Part shown: positions 52,393 to 61,653 of the stretch, piece after piece
How the letters are laid out: each line of letters starts with the position of its first letter
Position numbering within the stretch: position 1 is the stretch's first letter
The notes under the pieces: model-generated
What the model saw: the letters and a program-made list of their open reading frames with translations, nothing else
Databases searched by the model: none
What the model was told of the DNA's origin: nothing
Source: Neorhizobium sp. SOG26
GTDB taxonomy: Bacteria; Pseudomonadota; Alphaproteobacteria; Rhizobiales; Rhizobiaceae
DNA: 64,000 nt
Assembly (NCBI RefSeq): GCF_003491345.1
Contig: NZ_CP025513.1
Coordinates: 124,001-188,000, forward strand
Reading direction: 5' to 3'
Translations under genes and position numbers: made by a program

Positions 52393-53637
52393 ATGACTTT
52401 TTCTGCCGACCAACGCGCCAACATCGATCGCTATTGGTCAACCATCGAAAGCTCGGCCGAGATCGGCAAGGGCCGCACCGGAGGCTTGTCGCGGCTGACT
52501 CTGACTGATGACGACCGGCGGATGCGGGACCTCTTTGTCAACTGGTGCCGGGAAGCTGGACTTTCCGTCGAGATCGACGAGCTTGGCAACATCTTCGGGC
52601 GCCGCGAGGGCACCGATCCGACGCTTGCACCGGTCATGATCGGCAGCCATCTCGACACGCAGATCAACGGCGGCCGCTTTGACGGCATTGCCGGCGTCCT
52701 GGCCGGCCTGGAAGTGGTCCGCAGCCTCAATGATTGTGGCCACGTCACCAAGCGGCCGATCGTCATCGTCGACTGGACCAACGAGGAAGGCGCACGCTTC
52801 TCGCCCCCAATGGTCGCCTCTGGCTGTTTCGTCGGCGCCTACGAGGTGGATTGGGTCAAGCAGTTGGTGTCTGATGACGGTGCCCGCTTCGGCGACGAAC
52901 TGCATCGGATCGGCTACGACGGCCACAAGCCGTGCAAGGCAGGCGACATTGACGCCTATTTCGAGCTTCACATCGAGCAGGGCCCGATCCTCGACCTTGA
53001 AAAGCGTGACGTTGGTGTCGTGACCGGCGGCTATCCCAGCTATGGCATGCGCGTGCGGTTCAATGGCAGGACTGCGCATACTGGCCCAACTCCGATGGAT
53101 CTTCGCCATAATGCCCTAATTGCCGGGGCACGGTGGCTGACGGCCGTCGACGATATCGGCTGGGATTTCGCGGTTGGCGACGGGAAAGCGACCGGCGCAC
53201 GGCTAGCGGCATGGCCGAACAAGCCAGGCATTCTCTCCGACACAGCGCAGGCGATCTGCGACGTGCGTCATCCCGACCCTGCAACCGCCCGCGTCATGGC
53301 GGAAAAGATGCGCCGCGCCGTTTTCGAAAGCGCTGCCCGTGCCGGATGCGAGGCGGAGATTGAGGACGAGTGGTTCTGGGGTGGCGATATTTTCGACGGC
53401 GAGATGGTCGGCCAGATCCGCGCGGAAGCAAAGCGGATGAACTACAACTGGCGGGACATTCAGTCCCAGGCCGGGCACGATGCTTATTTCCTCGCTCGTC
53501 ATTGCCCTACGGCGATGATCTTCACGCCCTGCAAGGGCGGCATCACCCACAACAACGAAGAGTCGTGCGATCCCGGTGATCTGGCCCCTGGCCTGAACGT
53601 GCTGCTGCACTCGGTTGTCGCTCGGGCGGATCGATAA
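52393..53637 (+). CDS. Zn-dependent N-carbamoyl-amino acid hydrolase (allantoate/ureidopropionase family, M20 fold)
   Basis: Amidohydrolase of about 414 residues from the second ATG (MTFSADQ), whose spacing to GAGAG is better than that of the ATG at 52387. Metal site: H in GSHLDTQ, D in GRFDGIAGVLAG, E in NEEGARF, H in ELHIEQGP and H in GGITHNNEE. The lid domain has YPSYGMRVRFNGRTAHTGPTPMDLR. It removes the carbamoyl group as ammonia and CO2 from N-carbamoyl-L-amino acids or ureido compounds. It follows the TRAP genes by 31 bases in the same operon. Confidence 0.92.
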   Translation: MTFSADQRANIDRYWSTIESSAEIGKGRTGGLSRLTLTDDDRRMRDLFVNWCREAGLSVEIDELGNIFGRREGTDPTLAPVMIGSHLDTQINGGRFDGIAGVLAGLEVVRSLNDCGHVTKRPIVIVDWTNEEGARFSPPMVASGCFVGAYEVDWVKQLVSDDGARFGDELHRIGYDGHKPCKAGDIDAYFELHIEQGPILDLEKRDVGVVTGGYPSYGMRVRFNGRTAHTGPTPMDLRHNALIAGARWLTAVDDIGWDFAVGDGKATGARLAAWPNKPGILSDTAQAICDVRHPDPATARVMAEKMRRAVFESAARAGCEAEIEDEWFWGGDIFDGEMVGQIRAEAKRMNYNWRDIQSQAGHDAYFLARHCPTAMIFTPCKGGITHNNEESCDPGDLAPGLNVLLHSVVARADR

Positions 53638-53653
53638 GCGCGTTGATGTATTT

Positions 53654-53687
53654 TCTCAAGGAGGCCATCCAGCGGCCTCCTTCGAGA
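53654..53687. terminator. Bidirectional hairpin between convergent genes
   Basis: AAGGAGGCC (53658-53666) pairs with GGCCTCCTT (53674-53682), and flanking TCTC/GAGA extends the stem with one bulge. It lies 17 bases after the hydrolase stop and 34 bases beyond the stop of the convergent LysR gene. T-runs are weak on both sides. Confidence 0.6.
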
Positions 53688-53720
53688 AGCCCAGCGGCAG
53701 CACAAACCTGACGCGTCGTG

Positions 53721-54641
53721 TCAGGTCATGTCGGGGTAGAGCGACTTCAACTCGTCGAGGAGTTCCAGGAACCGGTGCTCCGCACTTGTGAACGCACAAC
53801 CTGGATACGAGACCAGGAAGACATCAGCCCCGAGTGGGAAGTCCAGGATCTCCAGCGGCCATAGCTGACCGTTGTCGACATAGGTTCGCACGGCCGTCGG
53901 CGGTAGTATCCCGATGCCGAGGCCGGCGATGATCATGCGCCGCACCTCTTCCAGGTTGGCGCTTCGGCCGCTGATCCGTTCTCCAAGACCAATGCTTTCG
54001 CTGAGAACGGCCATGGGTTCCAGCCCCAAGCCCTCGCCCGCACAGGTGAAGGAGATGAAGGATTCCTGGCGCAGCTCGCGTTTCTCAACCTGTGCCCGTC
54101 CATAAAATGGGTGCTCGGCACCGCAGAAGACGCTGAACTCCTCCCGGAAGAGCAGCTTGCAGTCCAGATTGAAGACCGGACGGGGCAAGAGGCAAATGCC
54201 GATACCGCTCTTTTCTGCCAATATGCGCCGCACCGTTTCCTGGCTGTTCTGGACTTCGATCATCCACCGCACAGACGGATGACGCTGGTGATAAACCCTC
54301 AGCGCCTCGTTGATCAGCGGAGACTCCAGATTGCTGATGATCTGGAGCTTGATCTCGCCAGATTCCTCCGTAGATGCATCCTTCGTCAGCACCCCGATCC
54401 GCTCGACCGACCGGAAGATCTCGGCGCACTCCTCGTAGATCTTCTGGCCAGGCACCGTGAGTTCGAACCTCCGGCTGTCGCGAAAGACGAGTTGGCAACC
54501 GAGTTGCTCCTCCAGCCTCTGCAGCGCCTGGCTTACGGAGGGCTGCGTCATGTTAAGCCGTGATGCCGCGCGCGTAAGACTTCGCTCTTCGGCGATGATG
54601 TAGAATGAGCGCAGGAGGTTCAGATTGAGATCGCTCAGCAT
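53721..54641 (-). CDS. LysR family transcriptional regulator
   Basis: Regulator of 306 residues. The N-terminal helix-turn-helix is LNLLRSFYIIAEERSLTRAASRLNMTQPSVSQALQRLEEQLGCQLVFRD. The C-terminal two-lobed effector domain includes CLLPRPVFNLDCKLLFREEFSVFCGAEHPF and AGLGIGILPPTAV. It is convergent with the TRAP/hydrolase operon and may regulate that operon in trans or an unseen target. No divergent partner gene is present on its other side. Confidence 0.92.
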   Translation of the reverse strand: MLSDLNLNLLRSFYIIAEERSLTRAASRLNMTQPSVSQALQRLEEQLGCQLVFRDSRRFELTVPGQKIYEECAEIFRSVERIGVLTKDASTEESGEIKLQIISNLESPLINEALRVYHQRHPSVRWMIEVQNSQETVRRILAEKSGIGICLLPRPVFNLDCKLLFREEFSVFCGAEHPFYGRAQVEKRELRQESFISFTCAGEGLGLEPMAVLSESIGLGERISGRSANLEEVRRMIIAGLGIGILPPTAVRTYVDNGQLWPLEILDFPLGADVFLVSYPGCAFTSAEHRFLELLDELKSLYPDMT

Positions 54642-55023
54642 GACGGCGGCACTGCGTTTGGAACGGGTCTCCCCATAACTTGCTTGTCGACATCAAGGCA
54701 ATCTTGTTTCGAGGCCACCTGCCTTGCGCGTTCGTCGCGGATGACGTCTCTGCCATGCGATGTAAGCATCAACATCTTGATCCCCCGTTTCCGCTTTCCT
54801 AGATCAAGGCCGCTTCCGCATCCGGCAAGCTTCATGGCAACTTGGTCCTGCTGAACAGGTGAAGGCGAAAATGTCTTTGTCTCCTTGGCGCGACTTCTTT
54901 GTGCGTCTTCCTCTTCACCGCCCTGTCAACCGGTGGGCGTTCAACAGCGACCTGTGCTCGAAACAGAGCCGGTGCGGAGGATAGCTGCAGGTCTACCTTT
55001 TTCGTTGAAGGAGGTTGTTCATC
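54642..55023. other. Intergenic region upstream of the glycosyltransferase gene
   Basis: About 382 bases between the divergent LysR and glycosyltransferase genes. A 66-codon minus-strand frame (54635-54835) overlaps the LysR start and has no recognisable family, so it is not called. A good AAGGAGG precedes the glycosyltransferase start at 55024. No stress-sigma promoter of the GGAAC-N16/17-CGTT type was found with correct spacing. Confidence 0.5.
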
Positions 55024-56112
55024 ATGAAGATCGCCCAGATCGCTCCACTCGCTGAACGCGTTCCGCCCAAGCTCTACGGGGGAACGGAGCGGATCGTGTC
55101 TTACCTGACGGAGGAACTCGTTCGGCAGGGCCATGAAGTAACGCTTTTTGCCAGTGGTGACTCGATCACCGACGCAAAGCTTGTTTCCGCCTGTCCCACG
55201 GCACTCAGACTCGATCCGGCCGTGAAGGATCCACTACCCCATCACATGATCCTTCTGGAGGAGGTCCGCAGACGGGCGTCCGATTTTGATGTCTTGCACT
55301 TCCACATCGACCTCCTGCATTACCCGATGCTGGCTCATCTCAATGTGCCTGCGCTAACGACGCTGCACGGGCGGCTTGATCTCCCTGATCTGCAGCCGTT
55401 CTACAGGTTCTTTCCCAACCAACCGCTGGTCTCGATTTCTGACGACCAGCGCAAGCCGATGCCACCGGTAAACTGGGCGGGCACCGTCTACCACGGGCTG
55501 CCACGCAACGTCCTGCCGTTCACGGCGAAGCCCGAGGAAGACTACGTTGCCTTCCTTGGCAGGATCTCTCCGGAGAAACGACCTGATCGGGCGATCGAGA
55601 TTGCCGGGCGCGCTGGCGTGAAGCTGAAAATTGCAGCCAAGATCGATAACGCCGACCGCGAATACTGGGAGACCGTCATCGAACCGATGGTGCGCGAAAG
55701 CCCCAATGTGGAGTTCGTCGGCGAGATCAGCGAGCAGCAGAAGGCGAGCTTCCTGGGTAATGCGCGCGCCCTGCTCTTCCCGATCGATTGGCCCGAACCA
55801 TTCGGCTTGGTCATGATCGAGGCCATGGCCTGCGGCACACCGGTCATCGCCTTCCGAAATGGCTCGGTCCCGGAAATCATCGACCACGGCATCTCCGGCA
55901 TGATTGTTGAAGACATCTCATCCGCCGTGTCGGTTCTCAAACGCCTCGATGAGCTTCCGAGGCAGAATGTTCGGGAGACCTTCGAGCGACGCTTCACGGT
56001 CGAGCGCATGGCCGAAGATTATCTCTCGATCTACCAGCACCTGATTTCTGGCTCCGGCTCGACACACCAAGCCGCGAACAATGACAACCTCGACCTGCAG
56101 GGGGTCGCCTGA
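55024..56112 (+). CDS. Glycosyltransferase family 4
   Basis: Retaining GT-B glycosyltransferase of 362 residues, start at the ATG giving MKIAQIAPLAERVPPK, with AAGGAGG nine bases upstream. The N-terminal acceptor domain has the glycine loop YGGTERIVSYLTEEL. The C-terminal donor domain has FLGRISPEKRPDRAIEIA and the E-x7-E motif E258...E266 in PEPFGLVMIEAMACGTPVIAF. It is followed by a debranching-like glucosidase, the stop and next start being 16 bases apart. The donor and acceptor are unknown; an alpha-glucan or glucoside is suggested by the partner gene. Confidence 0.9.
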   Translation: MKIAQIAPLAERVPPKLYGGTERIVSYLTEELVRQGHEVTLFASGDSITDAKLVSACPTALRLDPAVKDPLPHHMILLEEVRRRASDFDVLHFHIDLLHYPMLAHLNVPALTTLHGRLDLPDLQPFYRFFPNQPLVSISDDQRKPMPPVNWAGTVYHGLPRNVLPFTAKPEEDYVAFLGRISPEKRPDRAIEIAGRAGVKLKIAAKIDNADREYWETVIEPMVRESPNVEFVGEISEQQKASFLGNARALLFPIDWPEPFGLVMIEAMACGTPVIAFRNGSVPEIIDHGISGMIVEDISSAVSVLKRLDELPRQNVRETFERRFTVERMAEDYLSIYQHLISGSGSTHQAANNDNLDLQGVA

Positions 56113-56128
56113 GCAAGGAGATGGTTTC

Positions 56129-58336
56129 ATGGACGCTGCAGACATTCAGCCTCAAGCTCCCAATCTCCCCGGGCTCCAGCTGAGCTCGGTCGGGCAGTTC
56201 TTCATTCCTGCCTCGGCATCCTTGCAGGAACGACGACCCCGCACCCTCAAACACGGCGATACATTTGCCGTGTTTGACCACAATGGCGACGTGATATCGG
56301 GCCCGGGGAGCCCGGAGGGAATCTTCCACCGCGACACCCGCTATCTCTCGCATTTTTACATGACCATCGGTGGCGTGCGACCGATGCTTCTCAGTTCCAC
56401 TCTGAGGGACGACAACGCAACGCTGACCTGCGACCTGACCAACCCCGACTTGTATGATGCCAGCGGCAAGTTGGTGCTCGAACACGATCTCCTTCATCTC
56501 CGGCGGACGCGTTTCCTCTGGCAAGGGCGATGCCTCGAGCGTCTGCTGGTGAAGAACTTCGACGATCAGCCGCACGAGATTTCGATCGATTTTGCCATCA
56601 GCGCCGATTTCGCGGATCTGTTCGAGGTGCGGGGAACGGAGCGCCGGAAGCGCGGAACTCAAGGCGCCGCGGTTTCCAAGCAAGACGGCTTGGAGCTTTC
56701 CTACACCGGCCTTGACGGCTGCCGGCGAAGCACGACGCTTCGGTTCGAGCCCGCACCAAAGCGGATTACCGCCGAGCAGATAACCTACCGCATCCAGCTG
56801 GAACCCGGGCAGTCCCGCTCGATCTTCATCGAGATCGCCTGCAACTCGGCGGCGGAAGCTTCGCCGACAGTGGCTTTTTTCAAGGGCTTCCGGGATGCGC
56901 GACGCGCTCTTCGCCAAGCCTCCTCAAGGGCGGCAGCCGTTCAGACATCGAACGACATCTTCAACGAAGCGCTGCGCAGAAGCGTATCTGACATCTACAT
57001 GCTGATGACGGATACGCCGGAAGGGCCGTATCCATACGCCGGCATCCCCTGGTTCAGCACGGTCTTCGGCCGGGATGCCATCATCACTGCGCTCCAGACG
57101 TTGTGGCTCGATCCGACGATTGCAAAAGGCGTGCTCCGCCACCTCGCAGCTAACCAGGCAAAAGACGTTGACCCTGCGGCGGATGCCGAACCGGGCAAGA
57201 TCCTCCACGAGGTGCGTTATGGCGAGATGGCAGAGATGGGTGAGGTTCCCTTCCGTCGCTACTACGGTAGCGTCGACTCGACGCCTCTCTTCGTGATGCT
57301 TGCAGGCGCCTACCTAGAACGCACAGGCGACCTGGAGACGCTTCGAGGACTTTTGCCGAATATCGAAGCCGCCCTCGCTTGGCTGGAGGACTATGGCGAC
57401 CGCGACGGAGACGGCTTCGTGGAATACGGGCGGATGACAGAAGATGGTCTGGTCAACCAAGGCTGGAAGGACAGCTACGACTCCGTCTTCCACGCCGACG
57501 GTACCCTCGCCAAGGGTCCGATCGCGCTTGCTGAAGTACAGGCCTACACCTATGGTGCCTTCAGTGTCGCAGCGTTGATCTGCCGTCGACTGGGCCGTCG
57601 GGAGCAAGCATCGCAATACTCGGCCAGGGCGGCAGCCCTTCAAAGCGCGTTCGATGCGGCCTTCTTCGATGAATCTCTGGGGACATTCGTCCTCGCCCTT
57701 GATGGCGACAAGCGGGCGTGCCGTGTCAGGGCATCGAATGCCGGCCATGCGCTGCTCACAGGAATAGCTTATCCGGAACGGGCGGAAGCGGTCGTGAAGA
57801 CGCTGATGGAACCATCGTCCTTCTGCGGCTGGGGTATTCGAACCGTCCCATCCACCGAAGCGCGGTACAACCCGATGAGCTACCACAACGGGTCAGTCTG
57901 GCCGCACGACAACTCGCTCATTGCTTCGGGTCTTGGCCGTTATGGCTTCCGGAAAGAAGCCTCAAAAGTGTTCGAAGGACTGTTTGCAGCCTCGACATAC
58001 ATTGATCTGCGACGCCTGCCGGAACTGTTCTGCGGCTTCAGGCGTCAGCGGGCACAGGGCCCAACCTTCTATCCTGTCGCCTGCACCCCTCAGGCGTGGG
58101 CGGCAGCTGCACCCCTCTCCCTGCTCCAATCAAGTCTCGGGTTGAGCTTCGACCCGCAGAACACGCAGGTCATTTTCGAACGACCAGTCCTGCCCGCTTT
58201 CTTGGACGAGGTCGTGATCCGCAACCTCACTGTCGGTAGCGGCGCAGCCGATGTGGCCCTGCATCGTGCAGGAAACCAGGTGACGGTTGAGGTGCTGGAC
58301 CGGCGAGGTGCGGTGAAGGTCGTGTCGGTGACCTAA
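56129..58336 (+). CDS. Glycogen-debranching-like amylo-alpha-1,6-glucosidase
   Basis: Protein of 735 residues, start at the ATG giving MDAADIQPQ with AAGGAG eight bases upstream. The N-terminal beta-rich domain (about 40-250) is of the debranching-enzyme N-terminal type: GDTFAVFDHNGDVISGPGSPEGIFHRDTRYLSHF. The C-terminal (alpha/alpha)6 barrel has IPWFSTVFGRDAIITALQTLWL, RYGEMAEMGEVPFRRYYGSVDSTPLFVML, YGDRDGDGFVEYGR and NQGWKDSYDSVFHADG, which contain the likely acidic catalytic residues, and YHNGSVWPHDNSLIASGL. There is no signal peptide. It probably trims or debranches a cytoplasmic glucan made by the upstream transferase. Confidence 0.88.
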   Translation: MDAADIQPQAPNLPGLQLSSVGQFFIPASASLQERRPRTLKHGDTFAVFDHNGDVISGPGSPEGIFHRDTRYLSHFYMTIGGVRPMLLSSTLRDDNATLTCDLTNPDLYDASGKLVLEHDLLHLRRTRFLWQGRCLERLLVKNFDDQPHEISIDFAISADFADLFEVRGTERRKRGTQGAAVSKQDGLELSYTGLDGCRRSTTLRFEPAPKRITAEQITYRIQLEPGQSRSIFIEIACNSAAEASPTVAFFKGFRDARRALRQASSRAAAVQTSNDIFNEALRRSVSDIYMLMTDTPEGPYPYAGIPWFSTVFGRDAIITALQTLWLDPTIAKGVLRHLAANQAKDVDPAADAEPGKILHEVRYGEMAEMGEVPFRRYYGSVDSTPLFVMLAGAYLERTGDLETLRGLLPNIEAALAWLEDYGDRDGDGFVEYGRMTEDGLVNQGWKDSYDSVFHADGTLAKGPIALAEVQAYTYGAFSVAALICRRLGRREQASQYSARAAALQSAFDAAFFDESLGTFVLALDGDKRACRVRASNAGHALLTGIAYPERAEAVVKTLMEPSSFCGWGIRTVPSTEARYNPMSYHNGSVWPHDNSLIASGLGRYGFRKEASKVFEGLFAASTYIDLRRLPELFCGFRRQRAQGPTFYPVACTPQAWAAAAPLSLLQSSLGLSFDPQNTQVIFERPVLPAFLDEVVIRNLTVGSGAADVALHRAGNQVTVEVLDRRGAVKVVSVT

Positions 58337-58420
58337 GCAAGTCACCTGCCGCGTGGCCGCTCACGTGGAGCAGGCGGCCACGATCTGCATAGACCTTTCA
58401 GTCAACAACGACTTCAGGCT

Positions 58421-58609
58421 TCAGGCCATCGCCGTCGTCTGGTCATCCGTGGTTGCGCCGGGTGCGTTCTTCTTGATCGATTCGATCGCGGCAACAGCGG
58501 AAGCCTTGGCCGAATATCCTTCGGATGCGAACAATGTCTGACCGTTGGATGCCCTGAACCGGAAACGGAATTCGCCAGCCTTGTCCTTGTAGATTTCGAA
58601 CCTGTACAT
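58421..58609 (-). CDS. DUF1508/YegP family small protein
   Basis: Protein of 62 residues with the single DUF1508 repeat: YRFEIYKDKAGEFRFRFRASNGQTLFASEGYSAKASAVAAIESIKKNA. An AGGAGG precedes the ATG. The family is widespread and often stress-induced, but its biochemical role is unknown. It lies between the glucosidase gene and the signalling locus, transcribed toward the glucosidase. Confidence 0.88.
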   Translation of the reverse strand: MYRFEIYKDKAGEFRFRFRASNGQTLFASEGYSAKASAVAAIESIKKNAPGATTDDQTTAMA

Positions 58610-58677
58610 GTCTGTGCCCCTCCTTCTAACGGGACGATGATAGATCGAATGTTCCCAAACACAAGTGGCTCAGTTTC

Positions 58678-61401
58678 TCAGCCTGTGGCTCTCGCATCCA
58701 TCTCCAAAGGAAGCCTCATGCAGAAACAGGCTCCCTCTGCGGCGCCGGGCACGAGTTCAAGCGTGCCTCGCATGCGGGCGAGAATTTCCCGACTGATCGG
58801 CAACCCGAGTCCCGCTCCGGCATAGGCGGCGGCCCGCCCCCGTTGTCCGCGATAGAACTTGTCGAAGATGCGCGGCTGCTCCGCTTCCGGAATACCAGCG
58901 CCATTGTCCGAGATCTCCACACAGTAGTGTGGGCCGTCGATAAAGGACCTGATCCATACCGTCGGCGACGGAGCATTGTTGTATTTGATGGCGTTCGAGA
59001 TCAAGTTAATCAACACTTGGCTGAGACGGTCCGCATCGCCGGACACATGAGCCGAGTCCACGCGTTGGGTGACTTGCAGCGTGGTGCCATTGTGCAAGGC
59101 AAGCGCGTCGCAAACCCGCAGCGCCTGATCCAGTGATCGCTCCGGATCAAAGAGGTTTGCCTCCCAAACCCGATCGCCTTTTTCGAGCGCGGAAACATCA
59201 AGGATCTCGTCCAGGAGGGAGGTCAATCGCAAGCTTTCCTTGTGGATCGTGTCCACGAAGCTGCGGACTGAGGACTCATCAAGATCGCGCTCCGACAGCA
59301 GGATCTCGGAGAAGGCGCGGATTGCCGTCATCGGGGTGCGGACCTCGTGGCTTACCTGGCTGAGGAACTCGTCCTTCTGCCGGTCCACTTCCCGTAACTG
59401 AAGGTTTGCGGCCTCCAATTTTTCAGCTGTAGCGCGCAACTGAGCCGAGGTGCGTTCCAAAGCTTGCGAGTGTTCGATGACTTGCTGGGTCTCGTCCGCC
59501 ATGCGCATGACTTCCTCAAGCGAGACCTCGCCACCTGAGACGACTTTCGACAGCATGATATGCGCAGAGGCCGCACCGATCGAGCCGGCAAGTTCTCGCT
59601 CCAAGCGGTTGATGAAGGCCGGTGTCGGTTCAAGGCTTGTCCAGGCTGTGCCAGTCTGCCGTGCCTCCTCCGAAAAGAGATCAAAGGCCCGCTGTTGGCC
59701 GAGCACGCGGCGTGCGACCAGAAGCAGGTCGTCGGTCGTGGCGGAGCCGTGGAGCGAACCAGGTTCGGATGGGCTGCGTCCCGACATATCGATGAACAAC
59801 GCGGCCTGCACGTGCTCCAGTGCGGACTGGCGCGTGACAAGCGAGCCCAGGATCAAGACCGTGGTGTTGGCAAAGAGGCTCCAGAAAACACCGTGGGCAA
59901 GCGGGTCCAGCATATCCAGCCCGAACAAGGCCTGCGGCCGAAGCCAGGAAATGCCATGGGGGCCTTCCGCCATGATTGCAGCCACGCTCGGCGACGAAGT
60001 GGCGAAGGATGGCAGGAAGCTCGCCCAGAGCCAGACAAGGAAGCCAGTTGATATGGCCGCAATCGCGGCCTTGGCAGATGCGTCGCGCCAAAAAAGCGCG
60101 GCGAGGATCGCTGGCAGGAACTGCGCCACACCTGTGAACGAGATGAGCCCAATCGGCGCCAGCGCATCTGACGAGCGCGTCAGGTAAAAGTAACCGAAGC
60201 CGAGGAACAGGATCAGCACGATGGAAACGCGCCGCGCCCGCAGGAGCAGGCGTCGTACGCCATGGTCGCTGCCGACATGTCCCTCCGCACCAAAACGCAA
60301 CATCAGCGGCACTACGATATGGTTCGACACCATGATCGACAGCGCGATCGACTCCAGGATGATCATCGATGTGGCGGAAGAGAAACCGCCAATGAAGGCG
60401 AAGAGTGCGAGCCCGCCCTGCCCCGCGGCTAGAGGCAGGGTCAGGGTGAACATGTCGGGGTTGGAGCCGGCGGGCATGATCGTCAGCCCGTAAAGTGCGA
60501 TCGGCAGGATGAAGAGGCTCATCGCCAGCATGTAGGCGGGGAACGCCCAGCTTGCTGTGCGGAGGTGGCTTTCGTCCGAGTTTTCCACCACCGTCACCTG
60601 GAACTGACGCGGCAGGCAGATGATGGCCGCCGCGGCGAGCAGCATAGAGGCGATCCAGCGGTCGCCGAAGGTATCAGTGTCGTAGATGTCGATGCCGGCC
60701 GCCGCCGCGCCGGTAAAAACGCCTTCTAGCGCGCCGCCCGCATAGATGACGAAGACGCCGACGGCGATCAGAGCGGTCAGCTTCACCACCGCTTCGAGCG
60801 CAATGGCGGCGACCACGCCATGATGCTGTTCGTTCGCGTCAACGTTACGCGTGCCGAAAAGAATTGTGAAAGCTGCCATGCCCGCCGCGACGCCAAAAGC
60901 GAGGCCACCTTCGTCCCACCCCTCCAGGCTGCCGCGCCCGAACTCGGAAGCGCCGGCAATCGCCTCGATCGATGAGGTCACCGCCTTCAGTTGCAGCGCG
61001 ATGTAGGGGGCAATCGCGATAACGGCGAGCAGCGTTACGAGCACGCCAAGGACGCCAGACTTGCCGAAGCGAGAGGAGAGCAGGTCTGCGATGGAGGTAA
61101 TGCGCTGGCTATGGCTGATATGCACCAGACGTCGGAGAATGAACCACCAACCAATGAAAACAAGCGTAGGGCCGAGGTAGATGGTGACGAATTCAAGCCC
61201 GGTGCGCGCCGCCGAGCCTACGGCACCATAAAAGGTCCAGCTCGTGCAATAGACCGAGATGGAGAGTGTGTAGACGAACGGTGAGCGCAGGAAGCCACCA
61301 GCGCGCCGGCGCGTGTGCCGATCGGCGAGAAACGCGACGAGAAAAAGCAAGCCGACATAGGCAACCGAGGTGGCGATGACCAGATCGGCGGTCAGCGTCA
61401 T
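58678..61401 (-). CDS. Sodium/solute-symporter-type sensor histidine kinase
   Basis: Protein of 907 residues. Residues about 1-520 form a 12-13 helix SSS-family transporter domain (CbrA/CrbS type sensors share it). A linker and coiled coil (about 640-675) lead to the kinase: H-box with H685 in FLSQVSHEVRTPMTAIRAFSEIL, N-box LINLISNAIKYNN, G1 SDNGAGIP, F-box RIFDKFYRG and G2 GAGLGLPIS. There is no receiver domain. It overlaps the small membrane protein gene by four bases. Sensing through a transporter-like domain suggests coupling to uptake of a nutrient such as a carboxylate, proline or histidine; the ligand is unknown. Confidence 0.93.
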   Translation of the reverse strand: MTLTADLVIATSVAYVGLLFLVAFLADRHTRRRAGGFLRSPFVYTLSISVYCTSWTFYGAVGSAARTGLEFVTIYLGPTLVFIGWWFILRRLVHISHSQRITSIADLLSSRFGKSGVLGVLVTLLAVIAIAPYIALQLKAVTSSIEAIAGASEFGRGSLEGWDEGGLAFGVAAGMAAFTILFGTRNVDANEQHHGVVAAIALEAVVKLTALIAVGVFVIYAGGALEGVFTGAAAAGIDIYDTDTFGDRWIASMLLAAAAIICLPRQFQVTVVENSDESHLRTASWAFPAYMLAMSLFILPIALYGLTIMPAGSNPDMFTLTLPLAAGQGGLALFAFIGGFSSATSMIILESIALSIMVSNHIVVPLMLRFGAEGHVGSDHGVRRLLLRARRVSIVLILFLGFGYFYLTRSSDALAPIGLISFTGVAQFLPAILAALFWRDASAKAAIAAISTGFLVWLWASFLPSFATSSPSVAAIMAEGPHGISWLRPQALFGLDMLDPLAHGVFWSLFANTTVLILGSLVTRQSALEHVQAALFIDMSGRSPSEPGSLHGSATTDDLLLVARRVLGQQRAFDLFSEEARQTGTAWTSLEPTPAFINRLERELAGSIGAASAHIMLSKVVSGGEVSLEEVMRMADETQQVIEHSQALERTSAQLRATAEKLEAANLQLREVDRQKDEFLSQVSHEVRTPMTAIRAFSEILLSERDLDESSVRSFVDTIHKESLRLTSLLDEILDVSALEKGDRVWEANLFDPERSLDQALRVCDALALHNGTTLQVTQRVDSAHVSGDADRLSQVLINLISNAIKYNNAPSPTVWIRSFIDGPHYCVEISDNGAGIPEAEQPRIFDKFYRGQRGRAAAYAGAGLGLPISREILARMRGTLELVPGAAEGACFCMRLPLEMDARATG

Positions 61402-61637
61402 GACGAACGATCCTGCTGCGCATCTGCAGGGGCCGCGTTATCGTCAGGCAGCACGCGGCTGAACCACCGTGCACCCAGGATCAGCAGGATCCACACAACA
61501 AATATATACGCGGCCTCAAGCGGGACACCCAGAACGCGGGTATTGGTGCGAAACAGCAGCGCGAAGGGTGGCATGAACGCAATCGCGCCGAACAGCGTGA
61601 AGAACAGTGCCGCCGCAACAAGCTTGCGACGAATCAT
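61398..61637 (-). CDS. Small two-helix membrane protein, symporter-partner-like
   Basis: 79 residues when started at the ATG giving MIRRKLVAAALFF (61637); a longer frame from 61685 would overlap the receiver gene. There are two hydrophobic helices (about 6-28 and 38-60) around FMPPFALLFRTNTRVLGVPLEAAYIFVVWI, similar to the short proteins that accompany sodium/solute symporters. It is translationally coupled to the kinase gene (ATGA overlap), so it is probably a subunit of the sensor. Confidence 0.75.
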   Translation of the reverse strand: MIRRKLVAAALFFTLFGAIAFMPPFALLFRTNTRVLGVPLEAAYIFVVWILLILGARWFSRVLPDDNAAPADAQQDRSS

Positions 61638-61653
61638 GGCACAGTACGACTGT

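Noticed and set aside
54635..54835. 66-codon minus-strand frame upstream of the LysR gene
   Set aside because: It overlaps the LysR start and has no recognised similarity or convincing ribosome-binding site.
58597..58650. Possible general-stress promoter (GGAAC...CGTT) before the DUF1508 gene
   Set aside because: The elements are present on the minus strand, but the spacer is 19 bases, longer than the 16-17 usual for this sigma factor.
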